Positions 14,215 to 21,582 are shown, counted from the first letter of the stretch. The stretch is 22,754 nt of DNA from an uncultured Rhodobacter sp. (GCA_937901435.1 CALGTJ010000193.1:1-22754), one strand, 5' to 3'. Notes: a model not told the origin generated them from the letters alone. Numbers and translations are program-made.

Positions 14215-15030
14215 CTAATTCTTGGTCAGCCAGTGCTCTGCGGTCATCCCGTGCTCTGCAGTCAGCCCGTGTATCCCGGCGGCATCGGCGCGCGCGCCGT
14301 TCAGCATCCAACTGTGTTCAGAGCCGATAAAGAACATGGTCATCCCATATTTGACCCAATCGGCGGCTTTGGCGGCGTTGGGCACAAAGCTCATGTAACA
14401 CTTGCCCGCCGCCCTCGACGCCTCGCCCGTCTTTTGCAAGGCCGCTTGCAGAACCGGCGCATTCGGATCAGTCACGCCAAACGACACGGCCAGATCGGCA
14501 GGGCCGACGAACAGCCCGTCGATGCCCTCGACGGCCGCGATCCCGGCAGCGGCCTCTACCCCCTCTGGCTCTTCGATCTGCGCGATCACCACGGTTTCAT
14601 TGCGCGATTTTTCAAGCAGATCGGCCATGGTGTTGGTGGTAAACCCGGCCCAGCGGGTCGAGCCAGCATAGCCGCGCCCGTGGTGACCAAATCGGGCGGC
14701 CTTTGCTATACCTTCAGCCTTTTCAACGGTGTAGACATGAGGCACGACGATGCCGACGGCGCCGGAATCCATCGCTTGCAGGATGTTTTCCGCCGTCCCG
14801 GACCCCACGCGCACCAAGATCGGAAAATCCAGCGCCCGACCGATGGCAAGGCAGGCGTCCATCCGGCCCCGGTCAAAGGGCGCGTGTTCCGCGTCCAGAC
14901 AGATGAAATCGAGGCCAGACAGGGCCAGCACCTCGATCAATTCCAAAGACGGCGTTTTCAGGAAGGTCCCCGCCAGAAAATCCCCCGCCAGCATTCGTGC
15001 GCGAAAGCCTGCTATCTTGCCCGTTGTCAT
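14215..15030 (-). CDS. HpcH/HpaI family 2-oxo-acid aldolase
   Basis: A 271-residue class II (metal-dependent) aldolase of the HpcH/HpaI family, which cleaves 4-hydroxy-2-oxo acids to pyruvate and an aldehyde. Residues equivalent to the E. coli HpaI site are His49 (LDAEHAPFD), Arg74 (ILVRVGS), Glu153 (AQIEEPEGV) and Asp179 (FVGPADLAVSFG). The middle AARFGHHGRGYAGSTRWAGF is typical of the 2-keto-3-deoxy-L-rhamnonate / 4-hydroxy-2-oxoheptanedioate aldolase type. The ATG at 15030 has GGGAG upstream. Odd point: the last residues contain a tandem repeat (LTAEHG-MTAEHW-LTKN) from an 18-bp DNA duplication. It is divergent from the exonuclease, and its function fits the nearby dehydrogenase and enolase-superfamily genes. 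Confidence 0.93.
   Translation of the reverse strand: MTTGKIAGFRARMLAGDFLAGTFLKTPSLELIEVLALSGLDFICLDAEHAPFDRGRMDACLAIGRALDFPILVRVGSGTAENILQAMDSGAVGIVVPHVYTVEKAEGIAKAARFGHHGRGYAGSTRWAGFTTNTMADLLEKSRNETVVIAQIEEPEGVEAAAGIAAVEGIDGLFVGPADLAVSFGVTDPNAPVLQAALQKTGEASRAAGKCYMSFVPNAAKAADWVKYGMTMFFIGSEHSWMLNGARADAAGIHGLTAEHGMTAEHWLTKN
14233..14268 (-). repeat. 18-bp tandem duplication at the 3' end of the aldolase gene
   Basis: GTGCTCTGCGGTCATCCC (14233-14250) is followed directly by GTGCTCTGCAGTCAGCCC (14251-14268), with two mismatches. The repeat keeps the frame and encodes the L/M-T-A-E-H-G/W pair at the protein's C-terminus. Confidence 0.85.
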
Positions 15031-15120
15031 CGTTGTCACTCCCAAAATTTCACGCCAGATTAGGGCGGGACGCCGCGACTGCCAAGCACTCAAACCGCTC
15101 GCCAGCGGCGCGTGGCGTTC

Positions 15121-15126
15121 TATAAT
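15121..15126 (+). promoter_or_regulatory. Consensus -10 box placed for a leaderless exonuclease mRNA
   Basis: A perfect TATAAT ends 7 bases before the ATG at 15134, the usual distance from a -10 box to the transcription start. No good -35 box and no Shine-Dalgarno are visible. The nearer upstream ATG (15125) overlaps the -10 box, so it would not be transcribed, which supports 15134 as the start. Confidence 0.5.
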
Positions 15127-15133
15127 GTACGGC

Positions 15134-16153
15134 ATGCCGGACCCTGTCATCAGCTTTACCGAACGCGGGCTTTATTGTGCCGCTGGCGATTTCCACATCG
15201 ACCCTTGGCGGCCCGTCGCGCGCGCCTTGATCACACATGGCCACGCGGATCACGCGCGTGCGGGGCATGGGCAATATCTGGCAACGGCGACGGCAGCCCC
15301 GGTCATGCGGCACCGCCTTGGCAGCATCACGCTGGACACGATCCGCTTTGGCGAGACGCGTCAGATCGGCGGCGCGTTGGTGTCATTTCACCCGGCGGGT
15401 CATGTGCCCGGTTCGGCGCAGATCCGCGTTGAGGTGGCGGGCGAGGTCTGGGTGGCCTCGGGCGATTACAAGGTCGAGGATGACGGGCTGTCAGAGCCTT
15501 TTGAGCCGGTGAAATGCCACGCCTTTATCACCGAAAGTACCTTTGGCCTGCCGGTGTTTTCGTGGGATCCCCAGCCCGACGTCATGGATCAGATCAACGG
15601 CTGGTGGGCGTCCTGTGTGGCCGAGGGGCGCACGCCGGTTCTGGGGGCTTACGCTTTGGGCAAGGCGCAACGGATCCTGACGCATCTGGACACATCCATC
15701 GGTCCGATCCTGACGCATGGCGCCATTGAGGCCACGAATGAAGTCATGCGTGCTCAGGGGGTTAGCTTGCCCGATACGATACGGGTTGTGGCAGATACCA
15801 AGATCAAGGACCACCCCGGCGCACTGGTGCTGTCGACGCCGTCTGGGCTGGGATCGCCGTGGATGAAACGTTTTGGCGCCACCTCTACCGCCTTTGCCTC
15901 TGGCTGGATGCGGATGCGCGGGGTGCGCCGCAGACGGGCGGCAGATCGCGGTTTTGTCATGTCCGATCACGCCGATTGGGAGGGGTTGAACAGCGCGATA
16001 AAAGCCACGGGCGCAGAGCGGATTTTCGTCACCCATGGCTACACCTCGCAGTTCCGTCGCTGGCTGGAACATCAGGGTTATGACGCGCGCATTGTCGAGA
16101 CCGAATTCGAGGGCGAAAGCCTTGAAACAGCAGAGAAAGAGGCGCTGGAATGA
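15134..16153 (+). CDS. Ligase-associated DNA exonuclease (SNM1-like beta-CASP metallo-beta-lactamase)
   Basis: A 339-residue nuclease. The metallo-beta-lactamase motif HGHADH occurs at residues 35-40 (His35, His37, Asp39, His40), followed by FHPAGHVPGSAQI, VASGDYKVEDDG and, near the C-terminus, VMSDHADWEGL and IFVTHGYTSQF, as in beta-CASP nucleases that act on DNA. The family is found next to a particular ATP-dependent DNA ligase and is linked to repair of crosslink-type damage. The ligase does follow directly, with a four-base ATGA overlap (16150-16153). The frame extends far upstream as an antisense artefact of the aldolase; the start at 15134 fits the family's N-terminus and the -10 box just before it. 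Confidence 0.93.
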   Translation: MPDPVISFTERGLYCAAGDFHIDPWRPVARALITHGHADHARAGHGQYLATATAAPVMRHRLGSITLDTIRFGETRQIGGALVSFHPAGHVPGSAQIRVEVAGEVWVASGDYKVEDDGLSEPFEPVKCHAFITESTFGLPVFSWDPQPDVMDQINGWWASCVAEGRTPVLGAYALGKAQRILTHLDTSIGPILTHGAIEATNEVMRAQGVSLPDTIRVVADTKIKDHPGALVLSTPSGLGSPWMKRFGATSTAFASGWMRMRGVRRRRAADRGFVMSDHADWEGLNSAIKATGAERIFVTHGYTSQFRRWLEHQGYDARIVETEFEGESLETAEKEALE

Positions 16154-17742
16154 AGGCATTCGCCGCGCTGTTTACCGCATTGGACCAGACCACGCGCACC
16201 ACCGCCAAGGTCGCAGCTCTGGCCAGCTATTTCGAAACCGCACCAGAGGCGGACCGCCTGTGGACCATCGCGCTGTTTTCGGGGCGACGCCCGAAACGGA
16301 CGGTGACGACCACCCTGCTGCGCGAATGGGCGGCAGACGTGGCGGGCATCCCGCTGTGGCTGTTTGAGGAAAGCTATCCCATTGTCGGCGATCTGGCCGA
16401 AACCATCGCGCTGGTCTTGCCGCCCAACAGGCAGAACAGCCCCCGCAGCCTGAGCGATTGGATCGAAACGATCCGCGCCTTGGCTGGTGTCGATGAGGCC
16501 GCGCGCAAGGCCGCGATCTTGGCCGCTTGGGATCAGCTGCCCCCAACAGAGCGCTTTCTTTTCAACAAGTTGATCACAGGTGGCTTTCGCGTCGGGGTCA
16601 GTCAAAAGCTGATGACACGCGCGCTGGCCAAGGCGACAGGCATCGCGGAAACCGACCTTGCGCATCGGTTGATGGGGGATTGGACGCCTGAGACGACCGA
16701 CTATCAGAGGCTGGTCCTGACGCCCGATCCGATGGGTGATCTGTCGCGCCCCTATCCATTTTACCTTGCCTATCAGATCGACGGCGCGCCGCAGGATCTG
16801 GGTCCGGTGGGCGACTGGTTTGCAGACTGGAAATGGGACGGGATCCGGGGGCAAGTGGTGCTGCGGGGGGGCGCATATTTCACATGGTCGCGGGGCGAAG
16901 AGTTAATGACGGATCGCTTTCCGGAGTTTGCGGGTTTGGTGGATTTTGTGCCGCTCGGAACAGTTCTGGATGGCGAAATTTTGGCATGGCAGGGCGATGC
17001 CCCCCTGCCCTTTCAGGCGCTGCAAAAGCGCATCGGGCGCAAGTCCGTGCCCAAGAAACTGCTGGCCGAGGCCCCGGTGATCCTGAAGGCCTATGATCTG
17101 CTGGAATGGCAGGGCGAGGATCTGCGCGCGCGACCCTTTTCCGAAAGGCGGGCGCTTTTATCAATCCTTGTCAGCAGCTTACCAGATCACGCCCCCTTGC
17201 GCATATCCCCTGAAATCCCTGCAAAGAATTGGAACGATCTGGCCCTTGCGCGGGCCAACTCGCGTCAGATCGGGGCTGAGGGGCTGATGTTGAAACGGCG
17301 CGACAGCCCCTACCTTGTAGGACGCAAAAAGGGCGATTGGTGGAAGTGGAAGGTCGATCCGCTCAGCATCGACGCGGTGATGATTTACGCGCAGGCCGGG
17401 CACGGGCGGCGGGCCAATCTGTTTACCGATTTCACCTTTGCGGTCTGGAACGGAAACGATTTGGTCCCCTTCACCAAGGCCTATTCCGGCCTGACCGATG
17501 CTGAATTTCGCGAGATCTCTGCCTGGGTCAAGAAAAACACGGTCCAGCGCTTTGGCCCCGTGCGATCGGTCACGCCGCATCACGTTTTTGAAATCCATTT
17601 CGAAGGGATCCAGCAGAGCCCGCGCCATAAATCCGGCGTCGCGCTGCGCTTTCCCCGGATGAGTCGTTGGCGACAGGATAAACCCGTGCAAGAGGCCAAT
17701 ACACTGGCGGATCTTAAAGAGATGTTAGCGAGTTATGGCTAG
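16150..17742 (+). CDS. ATP-dependent DNA ligase, 'cisplatin damage response' type
   Basis: A 530-residue ATP-dependent ligase. An N-terminal helical DNA-binding domain (about residues 1-200) precedes the nucleotidyltransferase core. The adenylated Lys is in DWKWDGIRGQ (KWDG at 228-231, Lys228). Further motifs are SRGEELMTDRFPE, LDGEILAW, AEGLMLKRRDSPY and KGDWWKWKVDP. An OB-fold domain follows (VMIYAQAGHGRRANLFTDFTFAVW onward), ending RFPRMSRWRQDKP. It is coupled to the exonuclease by an ATGA overlap, so the two form one repair module. In other proteobacteria this pair usually travels with a DEXH helicase and a metallophosphoesterase; neither is in the window. Confidence 0.95.
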   Translation: MKAFAALFTALDQTTRTTAKVAALASYFETAPEADRLWTIALFSGRRPKRTVTTTLLREWAADVAGIPLWLFEESYPIVGDLAETIALVLPPNRQNSPRSLSDWIETIRALAGVDEAARKAAILAAWDQLPPTERFLFNKLITGGFRVGVSQKLMTRALAKATGIAETDLAHRLMGDWTPETTDYQRLVLTPDPMGDLSRPYPFYLAYQIDGAPQDLGPVGDWFADWKWDGIRGQVVLRGGAYFTWSRGEELMTDRFPEFAGLVDFVPLGTVLDGEILAWQGDAPLPFQALQKRIGRKSVPKKLLAEAPVILKAYDLLEWQGEDLRARPFSERRALLSILVSSLPDHAPLRISPEIPAKNWNDLALARANSRQIGAEGLMLKRRDSPYLVGRKKGDWWKWKVDPLSIDAVMIYAQAGHGRRANLFTDFTFAVWNGNDLVPFTKAYSGLTDAEFREISAWVKKNTVQRFGPVRSVTPHHVFEIHFEGIQQSPRHKSGVALRFPRMSRWRQDKPVQEANTLADLKEMLASYG

Positions 17743-17749
17743 CGTCGTG

Positions 17750-17771
17750 CTGGAGGGGCCCGCCCCTCCAG
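17750..17771 (+). terminator. GC-rich hairpin downstream of the ligase gene
   Basis: CTGGAGGGGC (17750-17759) pairs with GCCCCTCCAG (17762-17771), an almost complete 22-base palindrome starting 8 bases after the stop. There is no T run directly after it; the AATATTTTG of the following motif is 9 bases further on. A terminator or mRNA end-protecting hairpin is likely. Confidence 0.55.
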
Positions 17772-17779
17772 ACCTCCCC

Positions 17780-17802
17780 GGAATATTTTGACCAAGATGA
17801 AA
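17780..17802 (+). repeat. Copy 2 of the short dispersed intergenic motif
   Basis: Contains GGAATATTTTGACCAAGATG followed by AA, matching 18 of 22 bases of the copy at 620-641 (opposite strand). It follows the GC-rich hairpin after the ligase gene. Together the hairpin and motif may be one repeat unit. Confidence 0.45.
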
Positions 17803-17851
17803 ACACAGACGAACAGTGAACCCGCCTTGAAACTTTGACCCCGCAGGGCTT

Positions 17852-17866
17852 ATGTCTTGCAGACAT
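17852..17866. promoter_or_regulatory. Perfect 6-bp inverted repeat upstream of the M3 peptidase gene
   Basis: ATGTCT-TGC-AGACAT ends 17 bases before the peptidase ATG and 6 bases before its ribosome binding site. Possible -35 boxes TTGAAA (17827-17832) and TTGACC (17835-17840) lie just upstream, but no clear -10 box. It could be an operator or, in RNA, a small hairpin. Confidence 0.4.
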
Positions 17867-17883
17867 GTTTGAAAGGAAAGTTC

Positions 17884-19704
17884 ATGCGCGACCTGCCTCG
17901 TCCTGTGTTTGATGCCAATACCGCAGGTTCCAAGGAGTTTGGCGATCTGCCGGACTGGGATCTGAGCGATCTCTACACGGGCGAGGATGCGCCAGAATTA
18001 AAACGGGATATGGACTGGCTGGAAACGGCCTGCGCAACGTTTGCGGCAGATTTCGAAGGCAAACTGGCCGGGCTTGATGCCGAAGGCATGTTGGAATGCG
18101 TCGAGCGCCACGAAAAGATCGACATGATCCAGGGGCGCATCATGTCCTTCGCGGGCCTGCGCTATTATCAGATGACAACGGATGCGCATCGCGCGAAATT
18201 CATGGCTGATTGTCAGGACAAGATTACGAATTATTCGACGCCGCTGGTGTTCTTTTCGCTGGAAATCAACAGAATAGACGATGCCGCGCTGGACGCGCTG
18301 TTTGCCGCCTCTGAGGAGCTGCGCAGATACAAGCCGATCTTTGAACGCCTGCGGGCTTTGCGGCCGCATCAACTGAGCGATGAGATGGAAAGATTCCTGC
18401 ATGATCAATCAGTTGTGGGAGCCTCTGCGTGGAACAGGCTGTTTGACGAGACCATCGCCGGGCTGACATTTGTCGTCGATGGCGAAGACTATAACATCGA
18501 AGGCGTACTCAATTTCCTCTCCGAGCAAGACCGTGACAGCCGCGAGGCTGCCGCGCGTGAACTGACGCGGGTGTTTGGTGAGAACATCAAGATATTCTCT
18601 CGTGTTCACAATACCTTGGCCAAGGAAAAAGAGGTCGAGGATCGTTGGCGCAAGATGCCAAGCCCACAAGCGGGTCGCCATCTTGCCAACCATGTTGAAC
18701 CCGAAGTGGTCGAGGCGTTGCGCAATGCGGTTGTCGCCGCCTACCCCAAGCTAAGCCATCGTTATTACGAGCTAAAACGCAAATGGCTGGGGTTGGAAAC
18801 CTTGCAGGTGTGGGACCGGAACGCACCGTTGCCGATGGAGGTGGAAAAAACCGTCGATTGGGCCGAGGCCCGCGCGTTGGTACTAGACGCCTACGGCGAT
18901 TTCGCGCCCGAGATGGCCAATTTGGCAGAGCCGTTTTTTGATAAAGGCTGGATCGATGCGGCCGTAAAACCCGGCAAAGCCCCCGGCGCCTTTGCCCACC
19001 CGACTGTCACTGATGTGCATCCTTATGTGATGCTCAACTACCTCGGAAAACCACGTGATGTCATGACCTTAGCCCATGAATTGGGTCACGGCGTACATCA
19101 GGTTCTGGCTGCGGGACAGGGTGAGTTGCTGTCGTCAACACCGCTGACCTTGGCCGAAACCGCCAGTGTCTTTGGCGAAATGCTGACCTTCCGAAAATTG
19201 TTGGAACGCGCCACGACCCAAGCGGAGCGTAAGATCCTGCTGGCAGGCAAGGTCGAGGATATGATCAACACGGTCGTCCGCCAGATCGCGTTTTATGATT
19301 TCGAATGCAAACTGCACGATGCCCGCCGGCGCGGAGAATTGACGCCCGAAGATATCAACGCGCTCTGGATGTCGGTGCAGGGCGAGAGCCTTGGGCCATC
19401 CTTTACCTTCATGGAAGGCTACGAAACCTTCTGGGCCTACATCCCGCATTTCGTCCATTCACCCTTTTATGTTTATGCCTATGCCTTTGGCGATGGACTG
19501 GTGAATGCGCTTTATGCGGTTTACGAAGAAGGTGATGCAGGCTTTCAAGAGAAATATTTTGACATGCTCAAGGCAGGTGGATCAAAGCACCACTCTGATC
19601 TGTTGGCCCCGTTCGGGCTGGATGCCTCTGACCCGAAATTCTGGGACAAGGGCCTGTCGATGATTTCCGGCATGATCGACGAGTTGGAGGCGATGGAAAA
19701 CTAA
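17884..19704 (+). CDS. pepF: Oligoendopeptidase F-like M3 metallopeptidase
   Basis: A 606-residue cytosolic zinc peptidase of family M3 (PepF/M3 clade), which cuts short peptides. The zinc motif is LAHELGHGVH (HELGH at 398-402), with the third ligand Glu425 in LAETASVFGE. Other family blocks are KPGKAPGAFAHPTVTDVHPYVMLNYLG before the active site and FVHSPFYVYAYAFGDGLVNALY near the C-terminus. The ATG at 17884 has AAGGAA 6-8 bases upstream; an in-frame TTG 27 bases earlier is unlikely. It stands alone between hairpins and is convergent with the zinc-finger gene. Likely roles are peptide recycling or signal-peptide turnover, known for the family but not shown here. Confidence 0.95.
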   Translation: MRDLPRPVFDANTAGSKEFGDLPDWDLSDLYTGEDAPELKRDMDWLETACATFAADFEGKLAGLDAEGMLECVERHEKIDMIQGRIMSFAGLRYYQMTTDAHRAKFMADCQDKITNYSTPLVFFSLEINRIDDAALDALFAASEELRRYKPIFERLRALRPHQLSDEMERFLHDQSVVGASAWNRLFDETIAGLTFVVDGEDYNIEGVLNFLSEQDRDSREAAARELTRVFGENIKIFSRVHNTLAKEKEVEDRWRKMPSPQAGRHLANHVEPEVVEALRNAVVAAYPKLSHRYYELKRKWLGLETLQVWDRNAPLPMEVEKTVDWAEARALVLDAYGDFAPEMANLAEPFFDKGWIDAAVKPGKAPGAFAHPTVTDVHPYVMLNYLGKPRDVMTLAHELGHGVHQVLAAGQGELLSSTPLTLAETASVFGEMLTFRKLLERATTQAERKILLAGKVEDMINTVVRQIAFYDFECKLHDARRRGELTPEDINALWMSVQGESLGPSFTFMEGYETFWAYIPHFVHSPFYVYAYAFGDGLVNALYAVYEEGDAGFQEKYFDMLKAGGSKHHSDLLAPFGLDASDPKFWDKGLSMISGMIDELEAMEN

Positions 19705-19719
19705 CCCTTTGAAACATCT

Positions 19720-19744
19720 GGGGGGCGCATTTTTCGCGCACCCC
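19720..19744. terminator. Hairpin between the convergent peptidase and zinc-finger genes
   Basis: GGGGGGCGC (19720-19728) pairs with GCGCACCCC (19736-19744) with one mismatch around a 7-base ATTTTTC loop. It sits between stops at 19704 and 19749. Neither strand shows a long T run after the stem, so termination is likely but not typical. Confidence 0.5.
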
Positions 19745-19748
19745 TTCG

Positions 19749-20018
19749 TCACTTCAACTGGCTGTCCTTGGATCCCCGCCGATTGATGCCGCCACGCACG
19801 TCAAACCGGCCGTCCCGCTCTTGCTGGCAGTCGATGCACAGTTTGACACCGGGCCGCGCCAGTCGTCGCGCTTCGGGGATCTCCTCGCCGCAATCCGCAC
19901 ATTCCGACAGGCTTTCGCCAACGGGCGCCACACGGGCCTTCATCCGAGCCAATTCATCCGCGATCGAGGCTTCGATCTGCTCGCCTACTGCGCCATCTTT
20001 TGCCCGGCCGCCTGCCAT
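19749..20018 (-). CDS. DksA/TraR-type C4 zinc-finger protein
   Basis: An 89-residue protein. The DksA/TraR zinc finger is clear: Cys40-x2-Cys43 (ECADCGEEIPEARR) and Cys61-x2-Cys64 (KLCIDCQQE). A helix precedes it, and a basic tail ends GGINRRGSKDSQLK. It is far shorter than DksA (about 150 residues) and lacks the long coiled coil with its acidic tip, so it more resembles TraR-like or YbiI-like small proteins; binding to RNA polymerase is possible but unproven. Its ATG (20018) shares one base with the TGA of the DUF4389 gene (TGATG), indicating translational coupling. The longer frame (from 20093) only overlaps that gene and is rejected. Confidence 0.9.
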   Translation of the reverse strand: MAGGRAKDGAVGEQIEASIADELARMKARVAPVGESLSECADCGEEIPEARRLARPGVKLCIDCQQERDGRFDVRGGINRRGSKDSQLK

Positions 20019-20326
20019 CAATCTAGATCCGTCCAGGGCCAGGGCTTGACCTCGCTGGCGGCGGTCTGGAACCGGGCCGCTTTGGCGATCCAAATGCCAA
20101 GATCAGTGCCAAATTCTGCCAATCTCTCGTTCGGCGCGCCCTTGTTGAGCACCATGATAATGAATTGAACCAGCGTCGCAACGCCCAGCACGGTTTGCGC
20201 CAGCGAGATCATGACGGCGATCAGGACCATATGAACAAGCCGCATCAGCAGCCCTTCTTTTTTGCCGTCATCGAATTGTGGCCCATGCATGCGGCCCTCG
20301 AATTTCTCTTCATCCGGTGAAGTCAT
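20018..20326 (-). CDS. DUF4389 domain-containing small membrane protein
   Basis: A 102-residue protein of unknown function. A charged N-terminus (about 25 residues) precedes one or two hydrophobic segments (about 28-60: LLMRLVHMVLIAVMISLAQT and VLGVATLVQFIIMVL). A short domain follows with PNERLAEFGTDLGIWIAKAARFQTA and the KPWPW near the end that is typical of DUF4389. The strong ribosome binding site TAGGAGG contains the TAG stop of the oxidoreductase gene upstream (stop at 20336-20338), so the two are tightly linked. It is coupled in turn to the zinc-finger gene. Confidence 0.88.
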   Translation of the reverse strand: MTSPDEEKFEGRMHGPQFDDGKKEGLLMRLVHMVLIAVMISLAQTVLGVATLVQFIIMVLNKGAPNERLAEFGTDLGIWIAKAARFQTAASEVKPWPWTDLD

Positions 20327-20335
20327 CGACGCCTC

Positions 20336-21310
20336 CTAGGTTTGCTGTTCAGCGGCAAAGGCCATGTCGATCATCGCCTGTGTGCCGCGACTGAATTCCA
20401 GCGGACAGGGATAGGGAACCCCATCGCGCAGGGATTTACCGAAATTTTGCACTTGTTCGACATAGTGGTTCACGCTGGGCCAGCGGAAATGTTCGACCCG
20501 CAGTCCACCCCGCTCGATCGTCAATTCCGCAGCCCCAAAGACATTGGCGTTGAAGGGGCACGTCATCCGGATCACTCCGGTTTGACCATGAAACACCATT
20601 TCCTGACGCGGAAACATACGCATCGAGGTGATCGAGCTATAACGGAAACTTGGAAAATCTGCGGTCACATGCGCAAACACATCCACACCGTTTTCCCGCC
20701 GGATGCTGGATTGTACCGCAACGGGTTCTTCTCCGGTGACAAAACGCGCCGAACCAAATGTGTAAACGCCAATGTCCGGCAACGAGCCACCACCGGTTTC
20801 AGGCCTGTTGCGAATGTTGTCGAGCGCGGACCGATTGTCGTAACTGAACACCCCATCCACCAGAACCAAGGGGCCAATCGCGCCCGATTGCACAAGGTCG
20901 CGCGCCTTTTGCCATTGGGGGTGATGCACGATCATATAGGCCTCTGCTGCCAACGATCCGGTTTCATCGCGCTTGGCAATCACTGCATCATAGCCGCTGG
21001 CCTGCATCGCCAGAGGTTTTTCAACCAAAACCGGCTTGCCCGCATCAAGCGTTTTCAGCGCCCATTCCACATGCAAATGGTTTGGCAAAGGGACATAAAT
21101 CGCGTCAATCGCAGGATCTGCCAGCAATGCATCATAGCTATCATGAATGCGCAGATCCGGCTGAAAGGATTGAAATCCCGCCGCTTTTTGCAGAGACGAT
21201 GTGGCGAGCGCAGAAAATGTCTCCCCTTCTGCGGCGTGAATGGCGCGCGCCATATGTTCACGGGCGAAATTCGCCGCCCCAAGCACGCCCCAGCGGATCG
21301 GATCGCTCAT
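20336..21310 (-). CDS. Gfo/Idh/MocA family oxidoreductase (GFOR-like)
   Basis: A 324-residue NAD(P)-dependent dehydrogenase, a different branch from the one at 11029. The N-terminal Rossmann fold starts IRWGVLGAANFAREHM, the family Lys is in VLVEKPLAMQ (Glu97-Lys98-Pro99), and the C-terminal domain has GGGSLPDIGVYTFGSARF, an Asp-x3-Tyr instead of Asp-x3-His, as in the glucose-fructose oxidoreductase / xylose dehydrogenase branch. The ATG at 21310 has GGGAGAA upstream; the 20-residue longer frame has no family support. It is the first gene of a three-gene leftward operon with DUF4389 and a zinc-finger protein, neither of which points to a substrate. Confidence 0.92.
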   Translation of the reverse strand: MSDPIRWGVLGAANFAREHMARAIHAAEGETFSALATSSLQKAAGFQSFQPDLRIHDSYDALLADPAIDAIYVPLPNHLHVEWALKTLDAGKPVLVEKPLAMQASGYDAVIAKRDETGSLAAEAYMIVHHPQWQKARDLVQSGAIGPLVLVDGVFSYDNRSALDNIRNRPETGGGSLPDIGVYTFGSARFVTGEEPVAVQSSIRRENGVDVFAHVTADFPSFRYSSITSMRMFPRQEMVFHGQTGVIRMTCPFNANVFGAAELTIERGGLRVEHFRWPSVNHYVEQVQNFGKSLRDGVPYPCPLEFSRGTQAMIDMAFAAEQQT

Positions 21311-21503
21311 TTTTGTTCTCCCGAAACCAAATCGATAGGCCCAACCTACCCGCCACCGCAACAGGTGCAAGGTTGATGCGCAAACTTCGCCCTTTGGCTT
21401 CTTCTGTTTTCAAATATCATGGGGGGTTGCCCAAGAGGAAACCGTGCAGCGCCCCCAACCGCACAACGTGCCAAAAAGATGTGCCAAAGGTACTCAATTC
21501 AAT

Positions 21504-21537
21504 AAAAATCTCCCGCGATAACAGTGATTGCGGGAGA
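21504..21537 (-). terminator. Intrinsic terminator of rpoH
   Basis: Perfect 8-bp stem TCTCCCGC (21509-21516) with GCGGGAGA (21530-21537), 13-base loop, followed on the minus strand by five Ts (21504-21508). It begins 45 bases after the rpoH stop. Confidence 0.92.
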
Positions 21538-21582
21538 CCTGAGAGGATCAGCGGGCGAAGACCGGGTCAAGGTATCGCACGT

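Noticed and set aside
14750..15133. N-terminal extension of the exonuclease frame by 128 codons
   Set aside because: It runs antisense through the aldolase gene, is unlike the family and lies upstream of the -10 box at 15121-15126.
20342..21376. A 344-codon plus-strand reading frame opposite the Gfo/Idh gene
   Set aside because: It is antisense to a well-supported dehydrogenase, shows no domain-like pattern and has no ribosome binding site. Long antisense frames are common in GC-rich genes.
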